DNA of 42,243 nucleotides, from the NCBI GenBank assembly GCA_012522645.1, contig JAAYKC010000015.1, positions 1-42,243 of the forward strand. Reading direction: 5' to 3'. Below are positions 7,093-15,926 of this stretch, in pieces. The notes beneath the pieces are model-generated. The model was given only the letters and a program-made list of their open reading frames with translations. It was not told where the DNA came from and searched no databases. The number at the start of each line of letters is the position of its first letter. Positions within the stretch are counted from its first letter, which is position 1. This DNA is from Thermoplasmatales archaeon (GTDB taxonomy: Archaea; Thermoplasmatota; Thermoplasmata; Methanomassiliicoccales; Methanomethylophilaceae). A program made the translations under genes and the position numbers.

Positions 7093-7545
7093 ATGCCTAG
7101 CAGAACCAGGAAATTAAGAGGCAGCAGGACCCACGGACGCGGTAAGAAGGCCGGAAGAGGCGCAGGTATTACCGGAGGCCGCGGAATGGCCGGCTACAGC
7201 AAATCCAAGAAGATGCTGATGCTCAAGACTGACAGGAACTATTTCGGACGTCACGGGTTCAAGAGGCCCCAGTCCGTGGTGGTCGCCGCCGAGAGCAGGG
7301 AGACTGTCAACGTCTCCGATCTCGAAGAGAGGATGGGAGAGTATCTGGAGAAGGAATACGCCACCAAGAAAGGTGATGTGTACTCTCTGGACCTGTCCGC
7401 AGCGGGCATAAGCAAGCTCCTCGGTGCGGGGAACATAAACCTCAAGGTCAATGTTTCCGTGGAGGAAGCATCGTCCAAGGCCCGCGAGAAGATCGAGGCC
7501 GCAGGCGGGTCTGTGACAGTCGCAGACGGTTTCGAAGAGGAATGA
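7093..7545 (+). CDS. rplO: Large-subunit ribosomal protein L15 (uL15)
   Basis: A 150-residue L15 protein. The N-terminal Arg-Lys-Leu-Arg-Gly-Ser-Arg-Thr-His-Gly-Arg-Gly and the Gly-rich Lys-Lys-Ala-Gly-Arg-Gly-Ala-Gly stretch are the RNA-binding tail; Phe-Gly-Arg-His-Gly-Phe marks the start of the globular domain. The C-terminal half carries the L15/L18e fold. It is followed directly by secY, as in most prokaryotes. Confidence 0.97.
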   Translation: MPSRTRKLRGSRTHGRGKKAGRGAGITGGRGMAGYSKSKKMLMLKTDRNYFGRHGFKRPQSVVVAAESRETVNVSDLEERMGEYLEKEYATKKGDVYSLDLSAAGISKLLGAGNINLKVNVSVEEASSKAREKIEAAGGSVTVADGFEEE

Positions 7546-7570
7546 GCACATAGCATGATGGGGGGTTAAG

Positions 7571-9106
7571 ATGTCTGAAACGAAGAGTATCCTGTACAAG
7601 ATCAAGCCTCTCTCAGACAGACTTCCTGCCGTGACCAGGCCGGAAGGGCACATTCACTTCAGGACGAAGATGCTTTGGGTCGTAGCGATCCTAGTCATCT
7701 ATTTCATCATGACGAATGTGTACGTTTACGGCCTGGATCACGAAAACACTCTGGACCTGTTCGCCCAATACAGGACGATCATGGCCGGAGCCTCAGGCTC
7801 CATACTTCAGCTGGGAATAGCGCCCATAGTCACGGCATCCATCATAATGCAGCTGTTCGTGGGAGCTAAGATAATCAAGCTGGATCTCACGGACAGTGAT
7901 GACAAGGCCTGCTATCAGTCGGTCCTGAAGCTGCTCGTCATAGTGATGATCCTGTTCGAGGCGATACCTCAGGTATTCGGATACCTTGTGCCTTCCCAGT
8001 CCTTCACGGACACGTTCACCTCAGGCGGGGCCAAGACCCTGATAATCCTGCAGCTGGCACTGGGGTCCTACATAGTGTTCCTGATGGATGAGGTGGTGTC
8101 CAAATGGGGCATAGGGAGCGGGATATCCCTCTTCATAGCCGCCGGTGTGGCGGAAGCTCTGTTCACAGGGACCCTGAATTGGAATCCCATAGACTCGTCG
8201 GCAGCTCTGAGCATGTCCAATCCTCCGGGAGGAACGATCCCGAAGGCCATTTACATTATATCCAACACCACCCCTGAGCAGATGTCATCCTTCGGCTACG
8301 AGCAGATACTGCTGTCCCCTCCCAATCCGATGATCGCCCTGATAGGGACCATATTGATTTTCCTGCTCGTGGCGTATTTAGAATCAAGTCGCATAGAACT
8401 GCCTTTGTCCCATGGCTCGGCCAGAGGGGCCAGGGGACGGTACCCCATCAAGCTGATCTATGCCAGCAATATACCTGTGATATTGATGTCGGCCCTGCTG
8501 GCCAACGTCAGCATGTTCGCCCTGCTGTTCTTCACCAATGATTTCCTGAGCAGCATTCCGTTCCTGGGAGGCAACAGCTATCTAGGGTTCTTCGAATCAG
8601 GGCAGACTGCCGCATCAGGAGGTTTGGCATGGTATCTTTCCGCACCCTCCGGGGTGACGGAATGGCTGCTGCCGATAATCAATCCCGTCACATACGGTAA
8701 TGGTCACACGCCGCTTCTGAATCTGATGCGCGTGTTCATCTACATGTCTGTGATGGTGCTCGGATCCGTTCTGTTCGCTAAATTCTGGGTGGAGACCACC
8801 AATATGGGTCCCAGATCCGTGGCCTCCCAGATCCAAAGGAGCGGGATGCAGATACCGGGTTTCAGACGTGATCCCCGCGTGTTGGAACGTGTGCTGGAAC
8901 GATACATACCTGCCGTAACGGTCCTGTCAGGAGCCATAGTCGGGTTATTGGCGGCCTCCGCAGACCTCATAGGCACCACAGGCAATGCCAGCGGTACCGG
9001 TGTGCTGCTGACCGTGGGCATTCTGATCCAGTTCTATGAGGCCATGGGCCGCGAGCAGATGATGGAGATGCACCCCGTCATGCGCGGATTCTTCGGAGAT
9101 GATTGA
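7571..9106 (+). CDS. secY: Preprotein translocase subunit SecY (Sec61 alpha)
   Basis: A 511-residue protein with about ten hydrophobic segments. SecY forms the channel through which proteins pass into or across the membrane, working with SecE and Sec61-beta from elsewhere in the genome. Visible family features are the plug and pore region after the first helix with Ile-Leu-Gln-Leu-Gly-Ile-Ala-Pro-Ile-Val-Thr-Ala-Ser, the segment Trp-Gly-Ile-Gly-Ser-Gly-Ile-Ser-Leu-Phe-Ile-Ala, and the cytosolic loop Gly-Ser-Ala-Arg-Gly-Ala-Arg-Gly. The length is slightly above the archaeal norm. The stop is two bases before the next start. Confidence 0.97.
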   Translation: MSETKSILYKIKPLSDRLPAVTRPEGHIHFRTKMLWVVAILVIYFIMTNVYVYGLDHENTLDLFAQYRTIMAGASGSILQLGIAPIVTASIIMQLFVGAKIIKLDLTDSDDKACYQSVLKLLVIVMILFEAIPQVFGYLVPSQSFTDTFTSGGAKTLIILQLALGSYIVFLMDEVVSKWGIGSGISLFIAAGVAEALFTGTLNWNPIDSSAALSMSNPPGGTIPKAIYIISNTTPEQMSSFGYEQILLSPPNPMIALIGTILIFLLVAYLESSRIELPLSHGSARGARGRYPIKLIYASNIPVILMSALLANVSMFALLFFTNDFLSSIPFLGGNSYLGFFESGQTAASGGLAWYLSAPSGVTEWLLPIINPVTYGNGHTPLLNLMRVFIYMSVMVLGSVLFAKFWVETTNMGPRSVASQIQRSGMQIPGFRRDPRVLERVLERYIPAVTVLSGAIVGLLAASADLIGTTGNASGTGVLLTVGILIQFYEAMGREQMMEMHPVMRGFFGDD

Positions 9107-9108
9107 AA

Positions 9109-9804
9109 ATGGCAACACAGAAACCCCCAGCAATGCCAGATATGGAAAATATGCAGATGCCGAGCATGATGCCGATGATGGTGATGATGTTCCTCATCCT
9201 GGCACTTTACATGATAGACGGCAGCAACAATACGATAGGGAGGATTCTCAACTACGTACTGGGCTTCCTGGACTTCGGCGGCCAATATCCTGTGGCCACA
9301 CTGATGCTGGCCGGAGCGATCATGATAATCCTCAGCACGGTCCTGAGGTCATTTGCCACTGATACGGTCGGGCAGGCGAAGAATCAGAGCAAGATGTCCG
9401 CATTCAATAAGGAGCTCAAGCAGGCGCGCATGGAGAACAATCTCTACAAGGTGAAGAAGCTCACAGAGATGCAGCAGACCATGATGGCCGATAACATGTC
9501 CTCTATGAACAGTACCATGAAGGTCATGCCGTACACAATGCTGGCGATCATCCCAATCTTCCTTTGGATAAGGTACTTCATCGCCGTGACCGTCGCCGAA
9601 GCCGGTACATTGATAATTAACATACCGTGGTCCGCTGCAGGTGTCAGTCTGTCCCGCGTGCTGTGGTTCATGCCGTCCTGGATTTTGATATACACTCTTA
9701 TCTCGATCCCTTTGGGACAGATCATAGCAAGGGTCGTCAGGACATACCAGTTCAGGAAGAGGCTTCAGGAGCTGGATGAGACGGAGACCGCAGAGGCGGT
9801 ATGA
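9109..9804 (+). CDS. DUF106 / EMC3-TMCO1 family membrane protein (archaeal Oxa1-like insertase)
   Basis: A 231-residue protein with a Met- and Pro-rich start and hydrophobic segments at about residues 18-35, 55-80, 145-170 and 185-205. Between the second and third lies a charged, probably coiled-coil cytosolic segment with many Lys, Gln and Met residues. This is the pattern of DUF106, placed in the Oxa1/YidC/Get1/EMC3 superfamily of membrane-protein insertases. Its place right after secY, two bases from the secY stop, fits a role in membrane protein insertion. TTG 9103 is in frame but ATG 9109 is the better start. The stop overlaps the cmk start (ATGA). Confidence 0.88.
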   Translation: MATQKPPAMPDMENMQMPSMMPMMVMMFLILALYMIDGSNNTIGRILNYVLGFLDFGGQYPVATLMLAGAIMIILSTVLRSFATDTVGQAKNQSKMSAFNKELKQARMENNLYKVKKLTEMQQTMMADNMSSMNSTMKVMPYTMLAIIPIFLWIRYFIAVTVAEAGTLIINIPWSAAGVSLSRVLWFMPSWILIYTLISIPLGQIIARVVRTYQFRKRLQELDETETAEAV

Positions 9805-10328
9805 GGATAACGATAAGCGGTCCTCCCGGATCGGGCAAGACGACCGCATGCAAAGGTCTGTCCGAGGCACTGGGTCTTAAAGCCGTAGTATTCGGCACCC
9901 TGTTCAGGGAGATGGCCAAAGAGAAGGGACTGACCCTTGCCGAGATGGGGGATTTGGCGGAGCGGGACCCGTCCATTGACAAGGTGATAGATGAGCGCCT
10001 CCTGCAGATTGCCAGGGAGAATGAGGACATAATCCTGGAATCCCGATTATCAGCCCATATGCTCTCCCGAAACGGGATCGATGCATTCAAGATCTATCTG
10101 GATGCCTGCATAGGCGTCCGCTGTGAAAGGGTCTGCTGCCGGGAAGGGGATACACTGGTAACCGCCACCTCTGATACGGAGAAGAGGCAGATATCCGAAG
10201 CGGCAAGGTACAAGAAGTACTACGGTATCGACATAAACGACATGAGCGTCTATGATCTCGTGATAAATACGGATCACCTTACTCCGGAAGAGGTTCTGGA
10301 GAAGATGCTGGTTGCCATAGAGGGATGA
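9801..10328 (+). CDS. cmk: Cytidylate kinase, archaeal type
   Basis: A 175-residue P-loop kinase that makes CDP or dCDP from CMP or dCMP. The Walker A motif Gly-Pro-Pro-Gly-Ser-Gly-Lys-Thr-Thr spans residues 7-15. The short length and the segment Tyr-Gly-Ile-Asp-Ile-Asn-Asp near residue 135 are typical of archaeal Cmk. It sits between the DUF106 gene and cbf5 as in many euryarchaea, although the L34e and L14e genes usually flanking it are missing here. Confidence 0.93.
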   Translation: MRITISGPPGSGKTTACKGLSEALGLKAVVFGTLFREMAKEKGLTLAEMGDLAERDPSIDKVIDERLLQIARENEDIILESRLSAHMLSRNGIDAFKIYLDACIGVRCERVCCREGDTLVTATSDTEKRQISEAARYKKYYGIDINDMSVYDLVINTDHLTPEEVLEKMLVAIEG

Positions 10329-11305
10329 AATTGCTGATCAAGGACCCGGATGCCCTGAAGGACCGATGGGGCAAGAGGCCGTCTGACAGGACCGCGGGAG
10401 AACTGCTGTCCTCCGGCGTTGTGGCCTTGGATAAGCCCGAAGGCCCCACATCCCATCAGGTCACCGCCTGGGCCCGGGATGCGATCAAGGTTGAAAGGAT
10501 CGGTCACGGCGGCACTCTCGACCCTCAGGTCAGCGGAGTGCTGCCCCTGTGTCTGGGGAAAGCCGTCAGGCTCACGGATCTGGTACTGTCCTCAGATAAA
10601 GAGTATGTCTGCGTGATGTCTTTGCACGGGGACAGGCCCGTGGAGAAGATCCGCAGCGTGGTGTCAACATTCGTAGGCAGGATATACCAGACCCCGCCGG
10701 TAAGGTCCTCCGTCAAAAGGCAGATGAGGATAAGGAATGTATCCTCTCTTGAGATCCTCGAGATCGAAGGAAGGGAGATACTCTTCAAAGTGTCCTGTGA
10801 TGCCGGCACGTACATAAGGACCCTGTGCGTGGATATCGGGGAAGCATTGGGCTGCGGAGCGCATATGGTGCAGCTCAGAAGGTCCCGGTCCGGGTCCATG
10901 GAGGAGTGCAATGCGACATCGCTTCAGGACCTGAGGGATGCTTATGTGTTCTGGCAGCAGCACGGCAGGGATGCGTGGCTCAGGTCGATCGTGATGCCCG
11001 TGGAGGTTCTTGCGGAGCCTCTTCCCAAGGTGATAGTCAAGGCCACGGCGGTGGACGCATTGTGTCACGGTGCCGATCTCACCGTGAAGGGGATACATAT
11101 GCTGGATGAGGACATAAGGCGCAATGCCCTGGCAGCCGTGATGACGGCCAGAGGGGAGTTGGTGGCGATAGGTCATATGCAGATGTCAACATCGAAGATA
11201 ATGGCCTCCGAACAGGGAGTGGCCGTCAAGATAGAGCGTGTCATGATGGATGCAGGTCACTATCCTCGGATGTGGAAATACTCCACAGACCTTGGGGACG
11301 AATAA
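10325..11305 (+). CDS. cbf5: tRNA/rRNA pseudouridine synthase Cbf5 (dyskerin/TruB family)
   Basis: A 326-residue pseudouridine synthase, catalytic subunit of box H/ACA RNPs and also able to form Psi55 in tRNA. The TruB catalytic motif Gly-Gly-Thr-Leu-Asp-Pro holds the nucleophile Asp66. The N-terminal Ala-Leu-Asp-Lys-Pro-Glu-Gly-Pro-Thr-Ser-His motif is at about residues 34-44. A PUA domain occupies roughly residues 235-315. Partners Nop10, Gar1 and L7Ae are not in the window. The start overlaps the cmk stop, and the gene closes the ribosomal super-operon. Confidence 0.96.
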   Translation: MKLLIKDPDALKDRWGKRPSDRTAGELLSSGVVALDKPEGPTSHQVTAWARDAIKVERIGHGGTLDPQVSGVLPLCLGKAVRLTDLVLSSDKEYVCVMSLHGDRPVEKIRSVVSTFVGRIYQTPPVRSSVKRQMRIRNVSSLEILEIEGREILFKVSCDAGTYIRTLCVDIGEALGCGAHMVQLRRSRSGSMEECNATSLQDLRDAYVFWQQHGRDAWLRSIVMPVEVLAEPLPKVIVKATAVDALCHGADLTVKGIHMLDEDIRRNALAAVMTARGELVAIGHMQMSTSKIMASEQGVAVKIERVMMDAGHYPRMWKYSTDLGDE

Positions 11306-11345
11306 CCGTTATAACTTGGAAGCCCTTTGTTCCTGAAGGAAAGCT

Positions 11346-11672
11346 ATGTTGAAGAGGAAGAAGGTGCTTCTGCAGGAAACGGAGTTCGAGCTGGGCAAGT
11401 TCGATATGGAAGCCGAGGGCATGTACCGCAATGTGGAGGCTTATTTTTTCGATGTCAGGCCGAACAGAGGGTTCTATGCCAGGGTGGAAGCATCCTCGCC
11501 CATAGACGTAGGGGTCATGGGCACTGACGGATTCAACCTCAGTTTTAATCAGGGCGTTACGGATTTATCCATAGGCCCCCTTCCGATAAAGGAGAAAGGT
11601 AACATGTCGCTTGTCCTGGGAACATATCCTGGGAACAGGTCGAATGTGAAAGTATCAGCCTGGATGGAATGA
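11346..11672 (+). CDS. Conserved-looking hypothetical protein, 108 aa
   Basis: I do not recognise this protein. It starts with a basic Lys-Arg-Lys-Lys patch, then alternates hydrophobic and polar residues, which suggests an all-beta domain; there are no Cys pairs, no signal peptide and no membrane segment. Candidate ribosome-binding bases GAAGGAAAG lie at 11335-11343, just before the ATG. It ends one base before the next gene, a membrane protein, so the two are probably co-transcribed and may work together at the membrane. A 40-base gap after cbf5 holds a weak TATA-like TTATAA. Confidence 0.7.
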   Translation: MLKRKKVLLQETEFELGKFDMEAEGMYRNVEAYFFDVRPNRGFYARVEASSPIDVGVMGTDGFNLSFNQGVTDLSIGPLPIKEKGNMSLVLGTYPGNRSNVKVSAWME

Positions 11673-11673
11673 T

Positions 11674-12777
11674 ATGAAGCTCTTCAGAGGCGGCAGGACG
11701 GTTTTTCTGGTGCAGGATAACAGGCCGAAGATGGACATCCTGTCGAAATATGACAAGCTTCTGATGTTCATATTCACCCTCTCTGTGATCGTATGCTTTG
11801 TCACATCCGTTCTGTTGTTGAGCTTTACAGATTTTGGCTTCATTGACGTGGCACCACTGATCTCGGCGCCGTTGCTCATAGTGGGCCTGCTCGTCTATCT
11901 GAACACCTCGAAAAGGTTCCTCCTCTTAATCATAGCAGCGGTCCTGATTCTTCTTTACGTCATATTCGATGTCAGCTTCACGATCCTGCTGATAATAGGC
12001 TTCATCCTCGTCGGATCAGTCGGCGTTGCGGCGATAGTGTCAGTCCTGCAGAAGAGGATGTTCTACAGTATCGTCGCTTCTGTGGAATATATGAATGTGA
12101 AGGAGAGGCTGTCGATCAAGGATCAGATAGTATCCTTCATGTTCAACATCCCCCACGATATGGATTCCAGGAGCCTGACGATGGATTATAACATGAAGCG
12201 TGCGTCCTTCCCATGGAACGAGGTCGCAGAGACGATCTACATGGGCCTGATGGTGGGAACATTCCTGTGGATCTATATGTCCATGAACCCGTCGTTCAGG
12301 TCTGTCACCGGCATATCCGCTGAACATCTCTATGCCTTCCTGCTGCTGCTCTACATGCCGATAGTGGTCATGCCGTGGTCCATATTCAGATCCCTTAAGG
12401 TGCGCATCGAGACCAGGTACAGGGACTTCATGCTCTATGACGGGGTGAAGGATACGCTGAAGAGGATGGTAGTTCCGATACTGGCGACCGTTGCGTTCAT
12501 AGCCCTGGCAGCCAGCACGACCGGCATAAAATCCGTACTGCTGTTCATAGTACTGTCTATCGTGGTGAACGTGGTCATCATCGTTCTGACGTCGGCGGTC
12601 TATTACAAATTCTTCGAGAGTAAGATCGTCGATGATATCGTATCCAAATGGAGGGTCTTCCGTCCGGTATCCCTGCTGATGAAGGTCGATGACGAGGCTG
12701 CCGGCATGAGGCAGGAGCTCCCCGGGACTCCCAAAAGGGACAGGAATGATTACGGGAAGCTGGAGTTCATCGATTAG
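11674..12777 (+). CDS. Polytopic membrane protein of unknown function, 367 aa
   Basis: The protein has about eight hydrophobic stretches: residues ~30-52, ~58-75, ~80-95, ~100-125, then after a soluble loop of about 65 residues ~185-205, ~220-240, and a final pair ~265-310. The cytosolic loop includes a region (about residues 135-180) rich in Met, Lys and Asp. The C-terminal 60 residues are soluble and charged. I see no transporter or enzyme motif. It directly follows the 108-residue gene and converges with the next one, overlapping its end by four bases. Confidence 0.75.
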   Translation: MKLFRGGRTVFLVQDNRPKMDILSKYDKLLMFIFTLSVIVCFVTSVLLLSFTDFGFIDVAPLISAPLLIVGLLVYLNTSKRFLLLIIAAVLILLYVIFDVSFTILLIIGFILVGSVGVAAIVSVLQKRMFYSIVASVEYMNVKERLSIKDQIVSFMFNIPHDMDSRSLTMDYNMKRASFPWNEVAETIYMGLMVGTFLWIYMSMNPSFRSVTGISAEHLYAFLLLLYMPIVVMPWSIFRSLKVRIETRYRDFMLYDGVKDTLKRMVVPILATVAFIALAASTTGIKSVLLFIVLSIVVNVVIIVLTSAVYYKFFESKIVDDIVSKWRVFRPVSLLMKVDDEAAGMRQELPGTPKRDRNDYGKLEFID

Positions 12778-13205
12778 AACATCCCGTCGTTGGCCCTGCC
12801 CGGCTTGGTGAGGGATTCCAGTATGGGCATGAATATCTTGCCGGATGCGAATCCGTCGGTTCTCTCAGCTCCGATCAGCTCCGGTTCCCTGTCGCTGGTG
12901 AAGATCACCTGGCACTTCTGATATCCGCCGGACAGCGACACGAATGGGCGGTCGGTGTCCTCAGCTATGCTGAGTATGACGTCAGCAAGGAACTGCAGAT
13001 CCTCCGGGTCAGTATCCTCCGGGAACTGTACGTTGAAGGAATGAAGTCCGTTCGTTCCGTTGAAAAGGTAAAGTACCTCCCTGGGCTCCATTAGCTCACA
13101 GAATCTCTTGCCGTTCTCCCCTTCAGAGGCTATCTCCATAACACGTCTTTTCCAGACATCTGCGAATTCAAGGTACAGGGCCTTCTCGCCCAGGATCTTC
13201 CACAT
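12774..13205 (-). CDS. Hypothetical soluble protein, 143 aa
   Basis: I cannot assign a family. The protein is acidic and soluble with a mixed alpha/beta look; aromatic residues and Gly-Gly-Tyr appear near residue 98. It begins at ATG 13205. Its last codons overlap the end of the preceding plus-strand gene by four bases. A TATA-like TAATTAA lies about 25-30 bases upstream on the minus strand. It is divergent from trpS. Confidence 0.7.
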   Translation of the reverse strand: MWKILGEKALYLEFADVWKRRVMEIASEGENGKRFCELMEPREVLYLFNGTNGLHSFNVQFPEDTDPEDLQFLADVILSIAEDTDRPFVSLSGGYQKCQVIFTSDREPELIGAERTDGFASGKIFMPILESLTKPGRANDGMF

Positions 13206-13264
13206 GCCCGCTGTATCTGTCTTCTGCCATTAATTAGTTATTCACTGCCGCGGTCCAAGGAATG

Positions 13265-13273
13265 TTTAATAAT
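13265..13273 (+). promoter_or_regulatory. TATA box of trpS
   Basis: TTTAATAAT lies about 30 bases before ATG 13301, which would place transcription initiation within a few bases of the start codon. This suggests a very short leader or leaderless mRNA, although GGTGAC at about 13287-13292 could serve as a ribosome-binding site if the transcript starts earlier. Confidence 0.5.
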
Positions 13274-13300
13274 GCCACGGCCTTGTGGTGACGAGCGCAA

Positions 13301-14422
13301 ATGGCCGAGAGTTTCACAGTTACTCCATGGGAGGTTACCGGGGATATAGACTATGAAGAGCTTCAGAGGAGGTTCGGCACAACACCCGTCGATGAGAAGC
13401 TTCTCGGGAGATTCAGGAGGTACGGCGACCTTCATATGATGCTGAGGCGGGGTATATTCTATTCCCACAGGGATATGAACATCCTTCTTGACGAGTATGA
13501 CAAAGGGAACGGATTCGTCCTCTATACAGGCCGCGGCCCCTCCGGGAACACTCACCTGGGCCATATAATGCCGTGGATCCTGAACAAATGGATCCAGGAT
13601 GTCTTCGATGTACCGATGTACTTCCAGATGACTGATGATGAGAAGTTCCTGTTCAAGGACCTCTCTCTCGAGGAGACCAGGAGCATGGCGTACGAGAACG
13701 CCCTCGATTTCATAGCGCTCGGATTCGATCCGGATAAGACCAAGATAATCCTGGACACCGAGAATATAAAGACGCTCTATCCGATAGCTCTGAAGGTGTC
13801 CAAGAAGGTTAATTTCTCTACTGCGAGAGCGGTCTTCGGGTTCGAGAACAGCACGAACATCGGAGCGATATTCTATACTGCGATACAGTCAGCCCCTGCA
13901 TTCCTGGCCACGGAGCAGCAGGGGAAGCAGGTCCCGTGCCTGATTCCCTGCGGCATAGATCAGGACCCGCATTTCAGGGTCAGCAGGGATGTGGCGCCCG
14001 GCCTTGGATATCCGAAACCGAGCATGCTGTACTGTAAGATGTTCCCCGGCCTGGGCGGCGGGGATAAGATGTCGTCCTCAGACCCGAATGCTACGATATT
14101 CACCACGGACACGCCTAAAGAGGTCAAATCCAAGATCGGCCGCGCTTTCACCGGAGGTCGTGTCTCCGTCGATGAGCAGAGGAAACTGGGGGGGAACCCG
14201 GAGGTCTGCGCCGTCTTCAAATATAATTTCTGCATGTTCGAGAAGGACGACCGTAAGGTCGAGGAGATGTCCGAGAGGTGCAGGAGAGGGGAGATCCTCT
14301 GCGGTGAATGCAAGGCGGCGCTCACGGAAAAGATAAACGTGTTCCTGGAAGATCACCAGGCAAAGAGGGAAGAGGCAAAGGAGATTATAGGCTCCATGAC
14401 CTTCGAAGGATTCGAATGGTGA
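13301..14422 (+). CDS. trpS: Tryptophanyl-tRNA synthetase
   Basis: A 373-residue class I synthetase that charges tRNA-Trp. The ATP-binding HIGH-type motif appears as His-Leu-Gly-His at residues 85-88 after Gly-Arg-Gly-Pro-Ser-Gly, and the second signature Lys-Met-Ser-Ser-Ser is at residues 256-260. Ile-Asp-Gln-Asp-Pro-His-Phe in the middle is characteristic of the archaeal/eukaryotic TrpRS branch. Four bases separate its stop from pheS. Confidence 0.97.
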   Translation: MAESFTVTPWEVTGDIDYEELQRRFGTTPVDEKLLGRFRRYGDLHMMLRRGIFYSHRDMNILLDEYDKGNGFVLYTGRGPSGNTHLGHIMPWILNKWIQDVFDVPMYFQMTDDEKFLFKDLSLEETRSMAYENALDFIALGFDPDKTKIILDTENIKTLYPIALKVSKKVNFSTARAVFGFENSTNIGAIFYTAIQSAPAFLATEQQGKQVPCLIPCGIDQDPHFRVSRDVAPGLGYPKPSMLYCKMFPGLGGGDKMSSSDPNATIFTTDTPKEVKSKIGRAFTGGRVSVDEQRKLGGNPEVCAVFKYNFCMFEKDDRKVEEMSERCRRGEILCGECKAALTEKINVFLEDHQAKREEAKEIIGSMTFEGFEW

Positions 14423-14426
14423 GTGC

Positions 14427-15926
14427 ATGAACGTTATCGAAAGTCTCAGCTACAATGAGAAGAAGCTACTGCTGGCACTTGATGAGGTGGGAGGCAGCAC
14501 CACTCCGGAGGAGATGATCGGATCCGGGAAGTTCGACCTCGAAGTAGAGGTGATGGGCGCAGCATCATGGCTCTCCACCAAGGAATTAGTGACCATCACA
14601 GAGTAACAGACCAAGTATTACGCGCTCGCGGATCGGGAGGTATTGCTCAAAGGCCTCCCTGAGAGAAAGGCCCTGAGGGCCATACATGAGGCCGGAGGCC
14701 AAATGCAGATGGCGGATCTTGCCAAGGCGCTGCCCGAAGGAGAGGACAGGATAGCCATAGGGTGGCTCAAGAGGAAAGGGCTGACTGAGATAAAGAGCAG
14801 TATCCTGTCGCTCACGGATCAGGGCAGTGCGGTGCTGAAGGGTGAGATGCCGGATGAGGAGCTGCTCAGGGAACTGGCTGCAGGGCGCATCCCTGAGAGC
14901 GATGCGGATCCGAAGGTGATCAAGGACCTCAAAGGCAGGCAGGGCATGATATCCGAGATCATCGAAACCGAGAGGATCATATCCCTTACGGACGGCGGCA
15001 GGAAAGCGCTCGCATCGGGAATAGAGCTCAAGGAAGAGATAACCCAGATGACGGACATCATCATCCAGAGCGGTGCATGGAAGAATGCGGAGTTCAGGAA
15101 GTATGATATCAATACCTTTGCACCTGCCGTATATCCGGCGAAGAAGCACCCCCTCTCCCGGCTCGGGGATGAGATAAGGCGCATGTTCACAGATATGGGA
15201 TTCACAGAGATAGACGAAGAGTACGTACAGCCTGCATTCTGGGACATGGATGTTCTCTTCGTACCTCAGGACCATCCGGCCAGGGAGCTGCAGGATACAT
15301 TCTATCTGGATAAGCCGTCAAGGATACCGGTGGATGATGAGGAACTGATCGGTAAGATCAGAGACATACATGAGCACGGCGGGGACACCGGATCTGCCGG
15401 ATGGGGCGGCGAATGGTCCAGGGACATGGCGGAGCAGGCGATGCTCAGGACCCACACGACAGTGAACACGATAGCCTATGTCGCGGCGCATCCGGATGCA
15501 CCTGCCAAGGCGTTCTCCCTGTCCCGCATATTCAGGAAGGAATCCATCGATTCCACGCATCTTCCGGAGTTCACCCAGATCGAGGGCATAATCATCGATG
15601 AGAACGGCAACTTTGACATGCTGGTCTCCGTCATAAAGGAATTCTATTCAAGGATGGGATTCGATACCATTCGCATAAGGCCTGCTTATTTCCCGTATAC
15701 CGAGCCGTCATTGGAGTTGGAGGTGTTCTTCAACGGCAAGTGGATGGAGCTCGGAGGCGCAGGGATATTCAGACCTGAGGTCGTGGCGCCATTCGGCGTG
15801 AAGCACCCGGTTCTGGCATGGGGGTTCGGATTCGAGAGGCTGGCCATGTTGAAATGGGGTATCACGGACATACGGGACCTCTACATATCAGACATAGATG
15901 ATCTGAAGAACAGCAGAGTATTCTAA
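14427..15926 (+). pseudogene. pheS: Phenylalanyl-tRNA synthetase alpha subunit, interrupted by an in-frame TAA
   Basis: Read through one stop, this frame would give about 499 residues, the usual archaeal PheRS alpha length. The N-terminal Leu-Ser-Tyr-Asn-Glu-Lys-Lys and winged-helix block run from ATG 14427 to residue 59. A TAA at 14604-14606 follows, and the same frame continues at once with Gln-Thr-Lys-Tyr-Tyr and the conserved Leu-Pro-Glu-Arg-Lys. The catalytic domain is intact: motif 2 region His-Leu-Pro-Glu-Phe-Thr-Gln-Ile-Glu-Gly and motif 3 Gly-Phe-Gly-Phe-Glu-Arg-Leu. TTG 14643, preceded two bases away by GGGAGG, could restart translation to give a 427-residue product. Since PheRS is essential, this may be a sequencing error, a functional split gene or readthrough; 'pseudogene' here means only that the frame is broken. 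Confidence 0.88.

Noticed and set aside
14604..14606. Pyrrolysine decoding as the explanation for the pheS stop
   Set aside because: The codon is TAA; pyrrolysine uses TAG. It therefore needs a different explanation.
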